36,104 nucleotides of DNA, from the NCBI GenBank assembly GCA_018672475.1, contig JABHFS010000103.1, positions 1 to 36,104 on the forward strand. Direction: 5' to 3'. The notes beneath the pieces are model-generated. The model did no database searches. It saw only the letters and a list, made by a program, of their open reading frames with translations, and was not told the origin of the DNA. The DNA is from Gemmatimonadota bacterium (lineage in GTDB: Bacteria > Latescibacterota > UBA2968 > UBA8231). The translations under genes and the position numbers were made by a program. Shown in pieces: positions 7,384 to 15,439 of the stretch; the first letter of the stretch is position 1, and each line of letters starts with the position of its first letter.

Positions 7384-8730
7384 GTGTCAATAGATGAGAC
7401 GCCCCCAGGGCAGAGCCGTTCCCATACAAACGCGGACATAGATGAACTCTCGACAATAACCATTGCCCAAATCCGCGAGCGGACGGCGCAATGGTCGAGT
7501 GACGATCCGGGCTGGGCGGCGTTAGAAAAAGATCGACGGGTTGGTGTTCGACATTTAGTGGTCGAACGCCGCCGACGCGATATGCGGGAGCAAGCAGAGA
7601 GCGAACGCCGTGTAAAACTGCTGTATTTTGAGCGACGGCTATGGGAACAAGGGGCCAGCCTCATCGCTGGCGTCGACGAGGCTGGCCGCGGTTGTTTGGC
7701 CGGGCCCGTGGTCGCCGGCGCCGTGGTCTTGGCGCCGGACTGTGTTATCTCCGGGTTGGACGATTCAAAGAAGTTGTCGCCGAGTCGCCGCGAAGGTTTA
7801 TTCGCCGAGCTCACCGAGCATGCGTTGTATATCGGGGTTGGACAGGTCGAGGCCGAGGAGATCGACCGGTTGAATATTCTGCAGGCTTCGCTCAAGGCGA
7901 TGCGCCTGGCCTTAGCGGATTTGGGTGCGGTGCCGGACAGAGTTCTGATCGACGGTCATATGCCGGCCAAAAGCCCCTACCCCGAACAGGCAATTATTGA
8001 TGGTGATGCCCGTTCGCTTTCGATCGCCGCCGCTTCGATTATAGCCAAAGTCACCCGCGATAGGCTCATGTGCGATTATGCCGGTCTCTATCCAGAATAC
8101 GGATTTGCTGGGCACAAGGGATATGGCAGTGCGGAACATATGGCCGCGCTGACCGCGCATGGTCCTTGTCCCTTGCATCGGCGCAGTTTTGGCCCTGTGG
8201 CCGATTTGCTCCAAGAACCGCGGTCCGAACTTTTTCTCAGTTTTGAAGAGGGGATCTACGATAGCGCAAACTTGGCCGAACTTGAGCGGATAGCAGCTTT
8301 GGTGAAGGGGGCTGCCGATCAAATTGGTGCGGGCGAATTGGCTGGGTTGAGGGAGATTTATCGCGAGCAACAGCAAAAACTCGGTGATACAGGCCTAAGG
8401 GGAGAAGCCGAGGCGGCCGCCTACTTGCAGGGTTTGGGCTATGAAGTTTTGCAACGCCGCTATCGCGCTGCAGGGGGCGAGGTTGATTTGGTTGCAAAGG
8501 ATGGAGAAGAATTGATCTTTGTCGAAGTGAAGACCAGCCGGGGATCAAGTCATCCGGAACGCAGAGTCGACCGTGCTAAAAGACGGCGCTTGACTCGGGT
8601 GGCTCGCCATTATCTGCAGCATCACGCCGCGGATGATACGGCTTGTCGCTTTGACGTGTTGGCCGTTTCGCTACAAGAGCAGGGGGCGGCGACCGAGCAT
8701 ATGCAGAATGCCTTTCTGCCGCTGGATTAA
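7384..8730 (+). CDS. rnhB: Ribonuclease HII fused to a YraN/UPF0102 nuclease-like domain
   Basis: A single 448-residue frame joins two proteins usually encoded by neighbouring genes. Residues 20-90 match the N-terminal extension of long-form RNase HII (TITIAQIRERT ... LEKDRRVGV). Residues 94-275 are the RNase HII core with DEAGRG (Asp98, Glu99), DDSKKLS, Asp190, Asp208 and HKGYGSAEH; it cleaves RNA in RNA/DNA hybrids, including single ribonucleotides. Residues ~335-448 are a YraN domain of the endonuclease-like superfamily with GEAEAA, GGEVDLV (Glu366, Asp368) and FVEVKTS (Glu381, Lys383). A helical linker (281-333) joins them. The start is GTG 7384; an alternative start would not affect the domains. 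Confidence 0.93.
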   Translation: MSIDETPPGQSRSHTNADIDELSTITIAQIRERTAQWSSDDPGWAALEKDRRVGVRHLVVERRRRDMREQAESERRVKLLYFERRLWEQGASLIAGVDEAGRGCLAGPVVAGAVVLAPDCVISGLDDSKKLSPSRREGLFAELTEHALYIGVGQVEAEEIDRLNILQASLKAMRLALADLGAVPDRVLIDGHMPAKSPYPEQAIIDGDARSLSIAAASIIAKVTRDRLMCDYAGLYPEYGFAGHKGYGSAEHMAALTAHGPCPLHRRSFGPVADLLQEPRSELFLSFEEGIYDSANLAELERIAALVKGAADQIGAGELAGLREIYREQQQKLGDTGLRGEAEAAAYLQGLGYEVLQRRYRAAGGEVDLVAKDGEELIFVEVKTSRGSSHPERRVDRAKRRRLTRVARHYLQHHAADDTACRFDVLAVSLQEQGAATEHMQNAFLPLD

Positions 8731-8759
8731 GCGTGGGGCGTAACGAGGCCAAAGGGGGA

Positions 8760-10463
8760 TCACGGTTGTTTCGAGAACAGTGGAGCGAGCCATTCGATGG
8801 TCTCCTCGAGCGTTATCGGATCACCGGCCAGATGCAAGCCCCGCTTCTGTAGTGCGCTTTTCAACCGCACGGGCGAGGGCGGCTCAAGTCCACTGATATC
8901 AGCAAAGGCCGGTTCGCAGAGCACGGACCGCGTCGGTCCTTGAAGATGAATCCTTCCCTCTTGCATAACCGCTATCTCCGTCGCCATACGACCGACCAGA
9001 TCCATATCATGGCTGATGATAATGAGTGTTCGTCCCTGGTCGCGCAGGCGTTCAAAAAGAGTACAGAGAGTTGCGGTGCCCTCGGGGTCGAGGCCGGCGG
9101 TCGGCTCATCGAGCACCAGCACCTCGGGGTCCATGGCCAGGATGCCCGCGAGGGCGACGCGGCGTTTCTCACCTCCACTCAGCGAAAGTGGCTGCCGTTG
9201 CCCGAAACCCGCCAATGGCAAACCTACCAGTTCGAGCGATTCTGCGACTAAATGTTGGATTTTATCCTGAGCGAACCCTAGGTTGCTCGGCCCAAAGGCG
9301 ACGTCTTCGGCGACGGATTCGGCAAACAGCTGCAGCTCGGGAAATTGAAAGACCAGACCGACGCGCTGGCGGATTTTTGCCGGAGGTTGAGACCAGATAT
9401 CAAGGCCGTCGAGCAGTATGCGACCCCGCGATGGTTTTAAGAGGGCATTGAAGTGTTGTGCTAGAGTGGTCTTACCCGAGCCGCTAACACCGACGAGGGC
9501 GAGTATACTACCGGTTGAGACCTGTAGCTCGATATCGACGATCGCTTGATGACGGGTGGGCAGGTTTTCGTCGTAAAAATGGGTCAGTGATTCAGTTGTT
9601 AGTTTTTTCGAATCAAGTGGGGCAAGTTGCGCTGGGGTCCAAGTCGGTGCGGCATCGGGGATCGCGCGCGAAGCCAAAATGTCGACTAACGCATCTAGGT
9701 CTAAAGGCGATTCGGCAAGCGCCAAGTGGGATGCTAGAGAGCTTGCGAACGGAAGACCTAAGCCAAGATTGCGAAGTTCGGCCGATTTTGCGAATAGCTC
9801 GCTCGGGGAGGAGTCGCCGTAGAGGCGGCCCTGGTGTAATATGACGAGCCGATCGGCTCGTGCGGCCTCCTCCGGTAATTGCGTGATCAGAATGGTCGCG
9901 ATGCCATATTCGCTACGCAACGACTGAAGTAATGCTGAAACGTGCCGTCTGCTTTGCGGATCGAGCAAGGCGGTTGGTTCGTCCAATACTATATAGCTCG
10001 GTCGCATTGCGACGACGGCCGCGATGGCCACGCGCTGTTTTTCACCGCCGGATAACCGGTGGGGTGGGGTGTCGCGATAGCCCTTTAGACCAAAGGCGGC
10101 AAGGGCGTCTTCGACTCTTTGGCTTATTTCATCGGTGGGCAGGGCTAGATTCTCTAAGCCAAAGGCCAGCTCGTCGGCGACTGTGGTGGAGACGAATTGG
10201 TCATCTGGGTTTTGAAAGACCATACCGACACGTTGGCGTATCGCGCCGAGTTGGGTTGGAGCGCTCGTCGTCAGTTCATCGACCCACACCTGGCCTTCCT
10301 GGGGTATGTGTAGGCCATTCAGGCAGCGGGCTAAAGTGGTTTTGCCCGAGCCATTGGCGCCGATAAGCGCGATGGCATCCCCCTGGTTTATTTCGAGGTC
10401 AATCGAGTGCAGGGCGGGTGGGGTGTCGGGGTAGCTGAAGCTGAGTTTTTCGACGCGGATCAT
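8760..10463 (-). CDS. Fused two-domain ECF/Cbi-type transporter ATPase
   Basis: Two ABC ATPase domains lie in one chain of 567 residues, like a fused EcfA-EcfA' that energises energy-coupling-factor uptake of vitamins or metals. Domain 1 has Walker A GANGSGKT (35-42), Q-loop QNPDDQ, LSGGEKQR and LDEPTALLDP. Its switch position reads ILITQLPEEA, with Gln195 where histidine is expected. Domain 2 has GVSGSGKT (325-332), QFPELQ, LSGGEKRR, LDEPTAGLDP and an intact switch His485 (ISHDMD). ATG 10463 is preferred over an upstream TTG at 10481; neither has a strong ribosome site. No EcfT or S-component gene lies next to it, so its partners are encoded elsewhere. Confidence 0.92.
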   Translation of the reverse strand: MIRVEKLSFSYPDTPPALHSIDLEINQGDAIALIGANGSGKTTLARCLNGLHIPQEGQVWVDELTTSAPTQLGAIRQRVGMVFQNPDDQFVSTTVADELAFGLENLALPTDEISQRVEDALAAFGLKGYRDTPPHRLSGGEKQRVAIAAVVAMRPSYIVLDEPTALLDPQSRRHVSALLQSLRSEYGIATILITQLPEEAARADRLVILHQGRLYGDSSPSELFAKSAELRNLGLGLPFASSLASHLALAESPLDLDALVDILASRAIPDAAPTWTPAQLAPLDSKKLTTESLTHFYDENLPTRHQAIVDIELQVSTGSILALVGVSGSGKTTLAQHFNALLKPSRGRILLDGLDIWSQPPAKIRQRVGLVFQFPELQLFAESVAEDVAFGPSNLGFAQDKIQHLVAESLELVGLPLAGFGQRQPLSLSGGEKRRVALAGILAMDPEVLVLDEPTAGLDPEGTATLCTLFERLRDQGRTLIIISHDMDLVGRMATEIAVMQEGRIHLQGPTRSVLCEPAFADISGLEPPSPVRLKSALQKRGLHLAGDPITLEETIEWLAPLFSKQP

Positions 10464-10508
10464 AGCGAAGATATAGAGCAAAAGAATACTGCAGTCAAGA
10501 TGGGTTGG

Positions 10509-10537
10509 TTGACAGTTGATAGGTGTGATTGTTTATT
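10509..10537 (+). promoter_or_regulatory. Sigma-70-type promoter candidate
   Basis: A perfect TTGACA at 10509-10514 is followed after 17 bases by TTTATT at 10532-10537 (4 of 6 match to TATAAT). It lies in the 178-base gap between the minus-strand ECF ATPase and the plus-strand lipoprotein gene and points towards the latter, about 100 bases upstream of its ATG. Confidence 0.45.
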
Positions 10538-10641
10538 TAGGTTCAACCACTTACGATATTTAGGCGCGTTGCAAACGCAGTATTTCCACCTGGGCATTTG
10601 CCCGCTTTCGGACGCGCGATTACGGCGAGGAGCAGTGCTCT

Positions 10642-11478
10642 ATGGGCGATTTAATCCGCAAGTTTGCAGTGGCGCTGATATTGATGGTCGGAGTTGTCGG
10701 CTGCAGCGATAACGACAATGCCCTTAAGATCACTGGCCCTGAAGTCTCCCAAGGGCCTGGTCGGGTCTATCCCATAACACAAGTCAATTTTGCCTCCAAT
10801 GATGGCGTGCAAGTCAGTGCGCTATTTGGTGTGCGCAGTGGAAGCCGGGATTTGCCAGTGGTGATTCTGCTGCACGATCTAGGAGGCGACAAGAACGATT
10901 GGCTCAGCGGTACGGGCGCCTTTGTCGAATTGCTCGAGCACGATTACGCGGTTTTGGCTATCGATCTGCGAGGCCATGGCAATACGCCCTTGCCCGAGGA
11001 TCGACAGGTGTTGGAGTTGGTCGACCTGGAAAATAGCTTTCTCGATGTCCATGCCGCATTGACTTGGCTACAGAGCCAGGACGGGGTTGATGCCAACCGG
11101 GTCGCGGTCGTGGGCAGTGGTTCGGGAGGCAATGTCGCCTATGTGAGTTTGGGGGTTTTCCCCGAGCAAATAAAAACCGGTATTTCTCTCTCTCCCGGGC
11201 TTTGGGAGGTTGCGTCATTGACTCCCTTGGTTATCGGTGACGGTATCAATCCCTTTGAACCGCAGTCGATGCTCTATATGGTCGGAGACCAGGATCAATT
11301 GCAGGGCCCGGACATCACGCTCAGTTATGTCGATTTTGCCCGCAATCTCGAGTCGCTAACCGCCGAGCCGAAAGGTCTTCGCGTTTTCCAGAATTCGGCC
11401 GATCATGGCTTCGAGTTGCTCGACAATGTGCCAGAAGCCTTGGACCTGCTTTTCCTCTGGTTGGAGAACAACCTCTAA
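10642..11478 (+). CDS. Alpha/beta-hydrolase lipoprotein
   Basis: The protein has 278 residues. The N-terminus is a lipoprotein signal ending in VGVVGC, with the lipidated Cys at 21, so the enzyme is probably anchored in the cell envelope. The rest is an alpha/beta-hydrolase fold: LLHDLGGDKNDW oxyanion region, AIDLRGHGNT, nucleophile elbow SGSGG with Ser161, a likely acid in VGDQDQ and a catalytic His in ADHGFELL. The substrate is unknown; dienelactone hydrolase-like and general esterase functions are possible. GAGGAG at 10627-10632 is the ribosome site. A weak hairpin (GGTTG/CAACC) at the end of the gene, with T7 at 11482-11488, may terminate some transcripts. Confidence 0.85.
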   Translation: MGDLIRKFAVALILMVGVVGCSDNDNALKITGPEVSQGPGRVYPITQVNFASNDGVQVSALFGVRSGSRDLPVVILLHDLGGDKNDWLSGTGAFVELLEHDYAVLAIDLRGHGNTPLPEDRQVLELVDLENSFLDVHAALTWLQSQDGVDANRVAVVGSGSGGNVAYVSLGVFPEQIKTGISLSPGLWEVASLTPLVIGDGINPFEPQSMLYMVGDQDQLQGPDITLSYVDFARNLESLTAEPKGLRVFQNSADHGFELLDNVPEALDLLFLWLENNL

Positions 11479-11510
11479 GCCTTTTTTTCAATCGGCAATC
11501 TGAATTGTAG

Positions 11511-12209
11511 ATGGATTCACCTGCTTTCATCTCCGTAATCATCCCAGCCCTAGACGAAGAAGAGGCCATAGCCAACGTTCTTCGGGATATCCCGGCAACG
11601 GTTCAGCAAGTTATTGTCGTCGACAATGGCTCGCGTGATCGCACCGCCGAGGTCGCCCGCAGTCTGGGGGCTCTTGTCGTAGAAGAGCCGCGCCGTGGTT
11701 ATGGCCAAGCTTGCCTCACTGGTATTGCTCAACTACAACATCCCGATATCGTGGTCTTCTTGGATGGTGACTATAGCGATTATCCCGAAGAATTGACGGC
11801 CTTGGTGCAGCCGATTATCGCCGCTGAGGCTGATATGGTTATCGGCTCGCGGACGACTGGAAAACGGGAACCGGGCGCGCTTCTGCCCCAGGCGCGCTTC
11901 GGTAACTGGCTGTCGACCCGATTGATTCGGCTGCTCTTTGGTGTCTCCTTCACCGATCTCGGGCCGTTTCGGGCATTGCGCTATGATGCGCTCAAACGAT
12001 TGTCGATGCAGGACCGCGACTTTGGTTGGACCGTCGAGATGCAAGTCAAAGCCGCCAGGTTGGGATTGCGCTCGACTGAGATCCCCGTGCGCTACCGCCG
12101 TCGCATTGGCACTTCGAAGATTACGGGGACTCTGAGCGGCACCTTGCGCGCTGGCCATAAAATCCTCTGGACCATTTTCCGTTATGCGCGTTATCACGAG
12201 GGCGATTAG
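11511..12209 (+). CDS. Family 2 glycosyltransferase, dolichol-phosphate-mannose-synthase-like
   Basis: The 232-residue GT-A enzyme begins with the GT2 pattern ISVIIPALDEEEAI, then VVDNGSRDRT and the metal-binding DGD at 85-87. The C-terminal part (SRTTGKREPGALLP, TDLGPFRALRY, RYRRRIGTSKITGTL) is that of DPM1-like enzymes that move a sugar from a nucleotide donor to a polyprenyl phosphate. It lacks the C-terminal membrane helices of long forms. The stop overlaps the GTG of the next gene by one base. The polyprenyl-linked sugar it makes may be the donor for that membrane glycosyltransferase (inference). Confidence 0.9.
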   Translation: MDSPAFISVIIPALDEEEAIANVLRDIPATVQQVIVVDNGSRDRTAEVARSLGALVVEEPRRGYGQACLTGIAQLQHPDIVVFLDGDYSDYPEELTALVQPIIAAEADMVIGSRTTGKREPGALLPQARFGNWLSTRLIRLLFGVSFTDLGPFRALRYDALKRLSMQDRDFGWTVEMQVKAARLGLRSTEIPVRYRRRIGTSKITGTLSGTLRAGHKILWTIFRYARYHEGD

Positions 12210-13906
12210 TGCGGCTCGCTGGCCTTGGGGGGCTGTTTGTTGTCGCATTGCTCATGCGGCTTTGGGGGATTGAGCAGGGGTATCCAGACTTCTATGGCCA
12301 CGTCGACGAAATCGGCGTGGCTGCCAGTGTGTGGAATTATTTCCGCGCCTGGACTTTACTGCCTACCGAATTTACCTATCCCGCGCTCTATTCGTATACG
12401 GTCGCTGCAGGCTTGTGGTTTGCCCATGTTTGGGGGTGGGGGCCCAAGTTAGATGCAGTTGCTGAGACCCTGACCCTCGTATCCTATCTCGATCCTGCGC
12501 GTTCCGCCTTAGTCGGGCGGGCGATCAGCGCAATTTTTAGCGCAATGGTCCCACTGGTGACTTATCGGCTAGGCCGCAGGGCGTACAATACGCAAGTGGC
12601 TTGGGTCAGCGCGGTATTTGTTGCGGTCGCGATGCTCCCCGTAGTACAGGCGCACCAAGCCCTGCCCGATAGTATGATGGCCTTTTGCGCGGTATTGTGT
12701 TTTTATTTTTCCTGGCAGCTATATAAGGAGGGGCGCTGGTGGGATTATGCGCTGGCGGGGGTTGCAGCCGGATTGGTGGTCGCGAGCAAATTTAATGGCT
12801 CGCTAGTGGCTTTAGCGATTCCGGTGGCGCATGGGATGCGCCATGGCCATGATATGCGCCTTGCGATTTGCTTCGCACCGAAATTATGGTTGGCGATCGC
12901 CCTCGCATTCCTAACCCTTTTTGCCGGCTCGCCCTATATATTTTTTGCCCACGATAAATACTGGGCATTGGCCAGCTATCAGTTTTCGAGTCTCGATTTT
13001 GCGTTGAGCGAGAAGCAACCCTGGTGGTGGATTGTGCGCGGGCTGGTGGAAGCGGAATGGCTGCTTGGAAGCTTGATGGTGGGGGGACTGCTTTGGTCTC
13101 TTTACCGGCGAGAGCCTGCGGACTGGATTTTTTGGGCAGCGTGGCTGCCGAGCTTTCTATATATCGGATCCTGGACTCGCGAGAGTTTGCATTATCTGCT
13201 GCATTTCTACCCCTTCTTGGCATTGGGTGCCGCGAGGTTACTAGTCGCCGGCTATGAGCGTTTTGCGGGGGGGCGGATTTATGTGCTCTATGCTCTGGTT
13301 CTTTGTTGTGCATTGCCGGGATTTTATCAGATTCAAGCCTACAATCGTCAGTTGCAGGAACCGGATCTACGACCACAGGCGGCGGCCTGGATTGTGGCTA
13401 ATCTTCCGGACGGGACTCGGCTGGCGATGAATTGGCTGCCCTATTGCCCTCGGGTGCCGCTGACAGACGCCCGGAGGGCGATCGCCGAGTATTATGCGGG
13501 GGACAGGCAGGCGCAAAAGTTGTTGCAGGAGATCTGGGCTGAAATACCGGCTTACGAGTTGGTTAATCTAGAAGTGTGGCTTAAAAAACCGTTCGTGCCC
13601 GAAGCATATCGGGATAAAGTCGACCTCTCCGACCCGGAAACTAATCGGGTTTTTCGCCGCCATTGGTTGAGTCCGCGGCAGTTGCGCGAAAGGGGTGTTG
13701 AATATATTGTCCTGCCAGAAGCGGCCTATGGACGTTTTGTCCATGGGGAGCCCCCGGTGCTTGCAGAAGGTGTTGCCCAGTATCACTTTGCGAAAAATCG
13801 CGCTTATTTCTCCGACTTGATCGATCCCGATAACCTGTCGACCGAAGAGATTATTCGTTTTGAGTCTGATACGGGTGCGCCAATCTCTATCTATCGACTG
13901 CGCTAA
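12209..13906 (+). CDS. Membrane glycosyltransferase of the GT39/ArnT-like (GT-C) type
   Basis: The 565-residue protein has about ten hydrophobic segments in its first ~375 residues and a soluble C-terminal domain. The first loop carries YGHVDEIG with Asp33-Glu34, the acidic motif of GT-C enzymes that use lipid-linked sugars. Further family-like features are RLGRRAYN, LPDSMMAFCAVL and a GVAAGLVVASKFNG segment. The start GTG 12209 overlaps the stop of the GT2 gene, so they are translationally coupled and probably act in sequence. The acceptor is unknown. The two flagellin genes lie immediately downstream, which makes flagellin glycosylation a possible role, though this is only an inference. The stop overlaps the convergent flagellin gene. 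Confidence 0.82.
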   Translation: MRLAGLGGLFVVALLMRLWGIEQGYPDFYGHVDEIGVAASVWNYFRAWTLLPTEFTYPALYSYTVAAGLWFAHVWGWGPKLDAVAETLTLVSYLDPARSALVGRAISAIFSAMVPLVTYRLGRRAYNTQVAWVSAVFVAVAMLPVVQAHQALPDSMMAFCAVLCFYFSWQLYKEGRWWDYALAGVAAGLVVASKFNGSLVALAIPVAHGMRHGHDMRLAICFAPKLWLAIALAFLTLFAGSPYIFFAHDKYWALASYQFSSLDFALSEKQPWWWIVRGLVEAEWLLGSLMVGGLLWSLYRREPADWIFWAAWLPSFLYIGSWTRESLHYLLHFYPFLALGAARLLVAGYERFAGGRIYVLYALVLCCALPGFYQIQAYNRQLQEPDLRPQAAAWIVANLPDGTRLAMNWLPYCPRVPLTDARRAIAEYYAGDRQAQKLLQEIWAEIPAYELVNLEVWLKKPFVPEAYRDKVDLSDPETNRVFRRHWLSPRQLRERGVEYIVLPEAAYGRFVHGEPPVLAEGVAQYHFAKNRAYFSDLIDPDNLSTEEIIRFESDTGAPISIYRLR

Positions 13907-15069
13907 AACTGCAATAGATTCATCGCGATATTAGTCGAGGTCTGCGACATGCCAAAGACGGCGGCCGTAGACTGTCTGAGGATCTCGTTTCTGGCCAAGT
14001 GCGTCGTTTCCAACGCGTAATCGGCGTCCCGCACAGTAGATTCTGAGGCATTTATGCGTTCGATGGAGTTGGCCGTGAAATCCAATGTGTGCGTCAGGCG
14101 ATTCGAAACCGCGCCGACTTCGCCGCGGATGGTGCTCAGGCGATGGATGGCTTGGTCCATTTTGCTCAAATTGCCACGGGCCGCATCTCGAGTCCCGATG
14201 CTTAGATGGGTAATGTCGAGAATCCCGCCATTGGTCGAAAGGTCGGGAATGTCGTATTCCATGCGATCGGCCGCGACCGCATCGCTGCCGAGTTGAAACG
14301 AGCCGCCGGTGCCCTCCGAAATTATAAGGGTCTTGCCATCCAATTCTCCGTCGACATAGGCTCCGGCTGCATCTTTCACCTGTTCACCTGCCAGAGTAAC
14401 TTTGACCCCTAAAAGATCGAAGTTGACTACTTGGGTTGTGCCTGTCGCGACGTTGCCGTCGACGGTTCGTGAGCCGAGGTTCACCGTTTGCGTAGTGACG
14501 CCATTGCCGATGGTTATTTCATTGTCACCGGGATTGTCTATAAAGGTGTAATTGCCAGATAGTGCCGCACTCAAGGTGATGCGTCGCACGCCAGTATCAG
14601 CGGCGTCCGTGAGGGCTGTCGAGAAACTGGCATCGATTTCGTTGCCAAAACCGCGCAATAGGCTCTGCTCGTTGTAATTAGCTAGTCCGACGATGCGGTC
14701 GATGTGTTCTTTGAGCTGGCCGAATTCGGCGTCGAGAGACTCCCGGTTGCTGTCGTTGAGCGTGTCTGACGACGATTGAACCGCCATTTCGCGCATGCGG
14801 ATAAGAATACTGCTGACTTCGTTCATGCCGCCCTCTGCGGTGCGCAGCAGATCGAGGGCTTGTTCGGCGTTGCGCGCGCCTTGTGTCAGGCCGCCTATTT
14901 CGGCGCGCATCCCTTCGGATACGTAAAGCTCGGCGCCGCCATCACGACCCGCATTTACTGCATGGCCCGAAGCGAGCCGCTCTCTACGAGAACTACTGTC
15001 TATATCAACTCTGCTCAGATCATTAGATGCGCGTATAGACGCCATATTCGTTGCGATACTAATAGCCAT
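13903..15069 (-). CDS. Flagellin, divergent copy
   Basis: The 388-residue protein has N- and C-terminal flagellin D0/D1 helices around a short central domain. The N-terminal block is recognisable (RLASG, VSEGMRAEIGGLTQGARNAEQALDLLRTAEGGMNEV), but the usual NxAKDDAAG stretch reads NAGRDGGAE. The C-terminal block ends AVFGMSQTSTNIAMNLLQF instead of the usual pattern. Flagellins polymerise into the flagellar filament after export. A strong AAGGAGG lies 8 bases before ATG 15069. It is transcribed away from a second flagellin gene and its 3' end overlaps the glycosyltransferase gene by 4 bases. Similar length and central-domain motifs show it is a paralogue of the plus-strand copy. Confidence 0.93.
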   Translation of the reverse strand: MAISIATNMASIRASNDLSRVDIDSSSRRERLASGHAVNAGRDGGAELYVSEGMRAEIGGLTQGARNAEQALDLLRTAEGGMNEVSSILIRMREMAVQSSSDTLNDSNRESLDAEFGQLKEHIDRIVGLANYNEQSLLRGFGNEIDASFSTALTDAADTGVRRITLSAALSGNYTFIDNPGDNEITIGNGVTTQTVNLGSRTVDGNVATGTTQVVNFDLLGVKVTLAGEQVKDAAGAYVDGELDGKTLIISEGTGGSFQLGSDAVAADRMEYDIPDLSTNGGILDITHLSIGTRDAARGNLSKMDQAIHRLSTIRGEVGAVSNRLTHTLDFTANSIERINASESTVRDADYALETTHLARNEILRQSTAAVFGMSQTSTNIAMNLLQF

Positions 15070-15188
15070 AGTATGAACCTCCTTGTTCCGTTTTCCTCCC
15101 TGGATCTCGCCGTAATATACTGTTGGGATCGGCGGCGAGCGGGATATGGCAAGTCATAAACATGATAGCATTTGATACTATGTAGTAA

Positions 15189-15215
15189 TTATCGACCGAG
15201 CGTTCCATTACTTAA
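15189..15215 (-). promoter_or_regulatory. Sigma-28 (FliA)-like promoter for the minus-strand flagellin
   Basis: Read on the minus strand: TTAAGTAA, 11 bases, then GTCGATAA. The consensus is TAAAGTTT, 11 bases, GCCGATAA; the -10 matches at 7 of 8 positions and the spacing is exact. It lies about 120 bases from the ATG. Confidence 0.6.
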
Positions 15216-15263
15216 CTTTTTTTCAATTTTGATGATTTTTTTCAGAAAAAGCGAAAAAATCAT

Positions 15264-15291
15264 TAAAGTTGGGTTGAAGTATATCCGATAA
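15264..15291 (+). promoter_or_regulatory. Sigma-28 (FliA)-like promoter for the plus-strand flagellin
   Basis: TAAAGTTG at 15264-15271, 12 bases, then TCCGATAA at 15284-15291. Both halves match the flagellar sigma factor consensus at 7 of 8 positions, with one extra spacer base. It lies about 148 bases upstream of ATG 15440. Confidence 0.7.
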
Positions 15292-15439
15292 AGAGAATAG
15301 ACGCTCTCCGCTTCGAGCTTTTGCATTTTAGGCCCCAGAGAGCTCTTTTGACGATAAGTATCATTTAATAATCAACTTATGGAAAATCAGCGGACATGGG
15401 ATTCTCTAATGGAACAAGGAAGCAAGGAGTCGCCATAAA

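Larger units (their letters stand above)
15070..15439. other. Divergent flagellin promoter region (370 bases, no gene)
   Basis: This AT-rich gap separates the two flagellin start codons. It holds two outward-facing sigma-28-like promoters (15189-15215 minus, 15264-15291 plus), each leaving a leader of about 115-145 bases before its gene. The plus-strand leader contains AGAGAAT at 15292-15298 and its complement ATTCTCT at 15401-15407, which could fold the leader, and the palindrome AGAGCTCT. I see no coding sequence. Confidence 0.7.
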
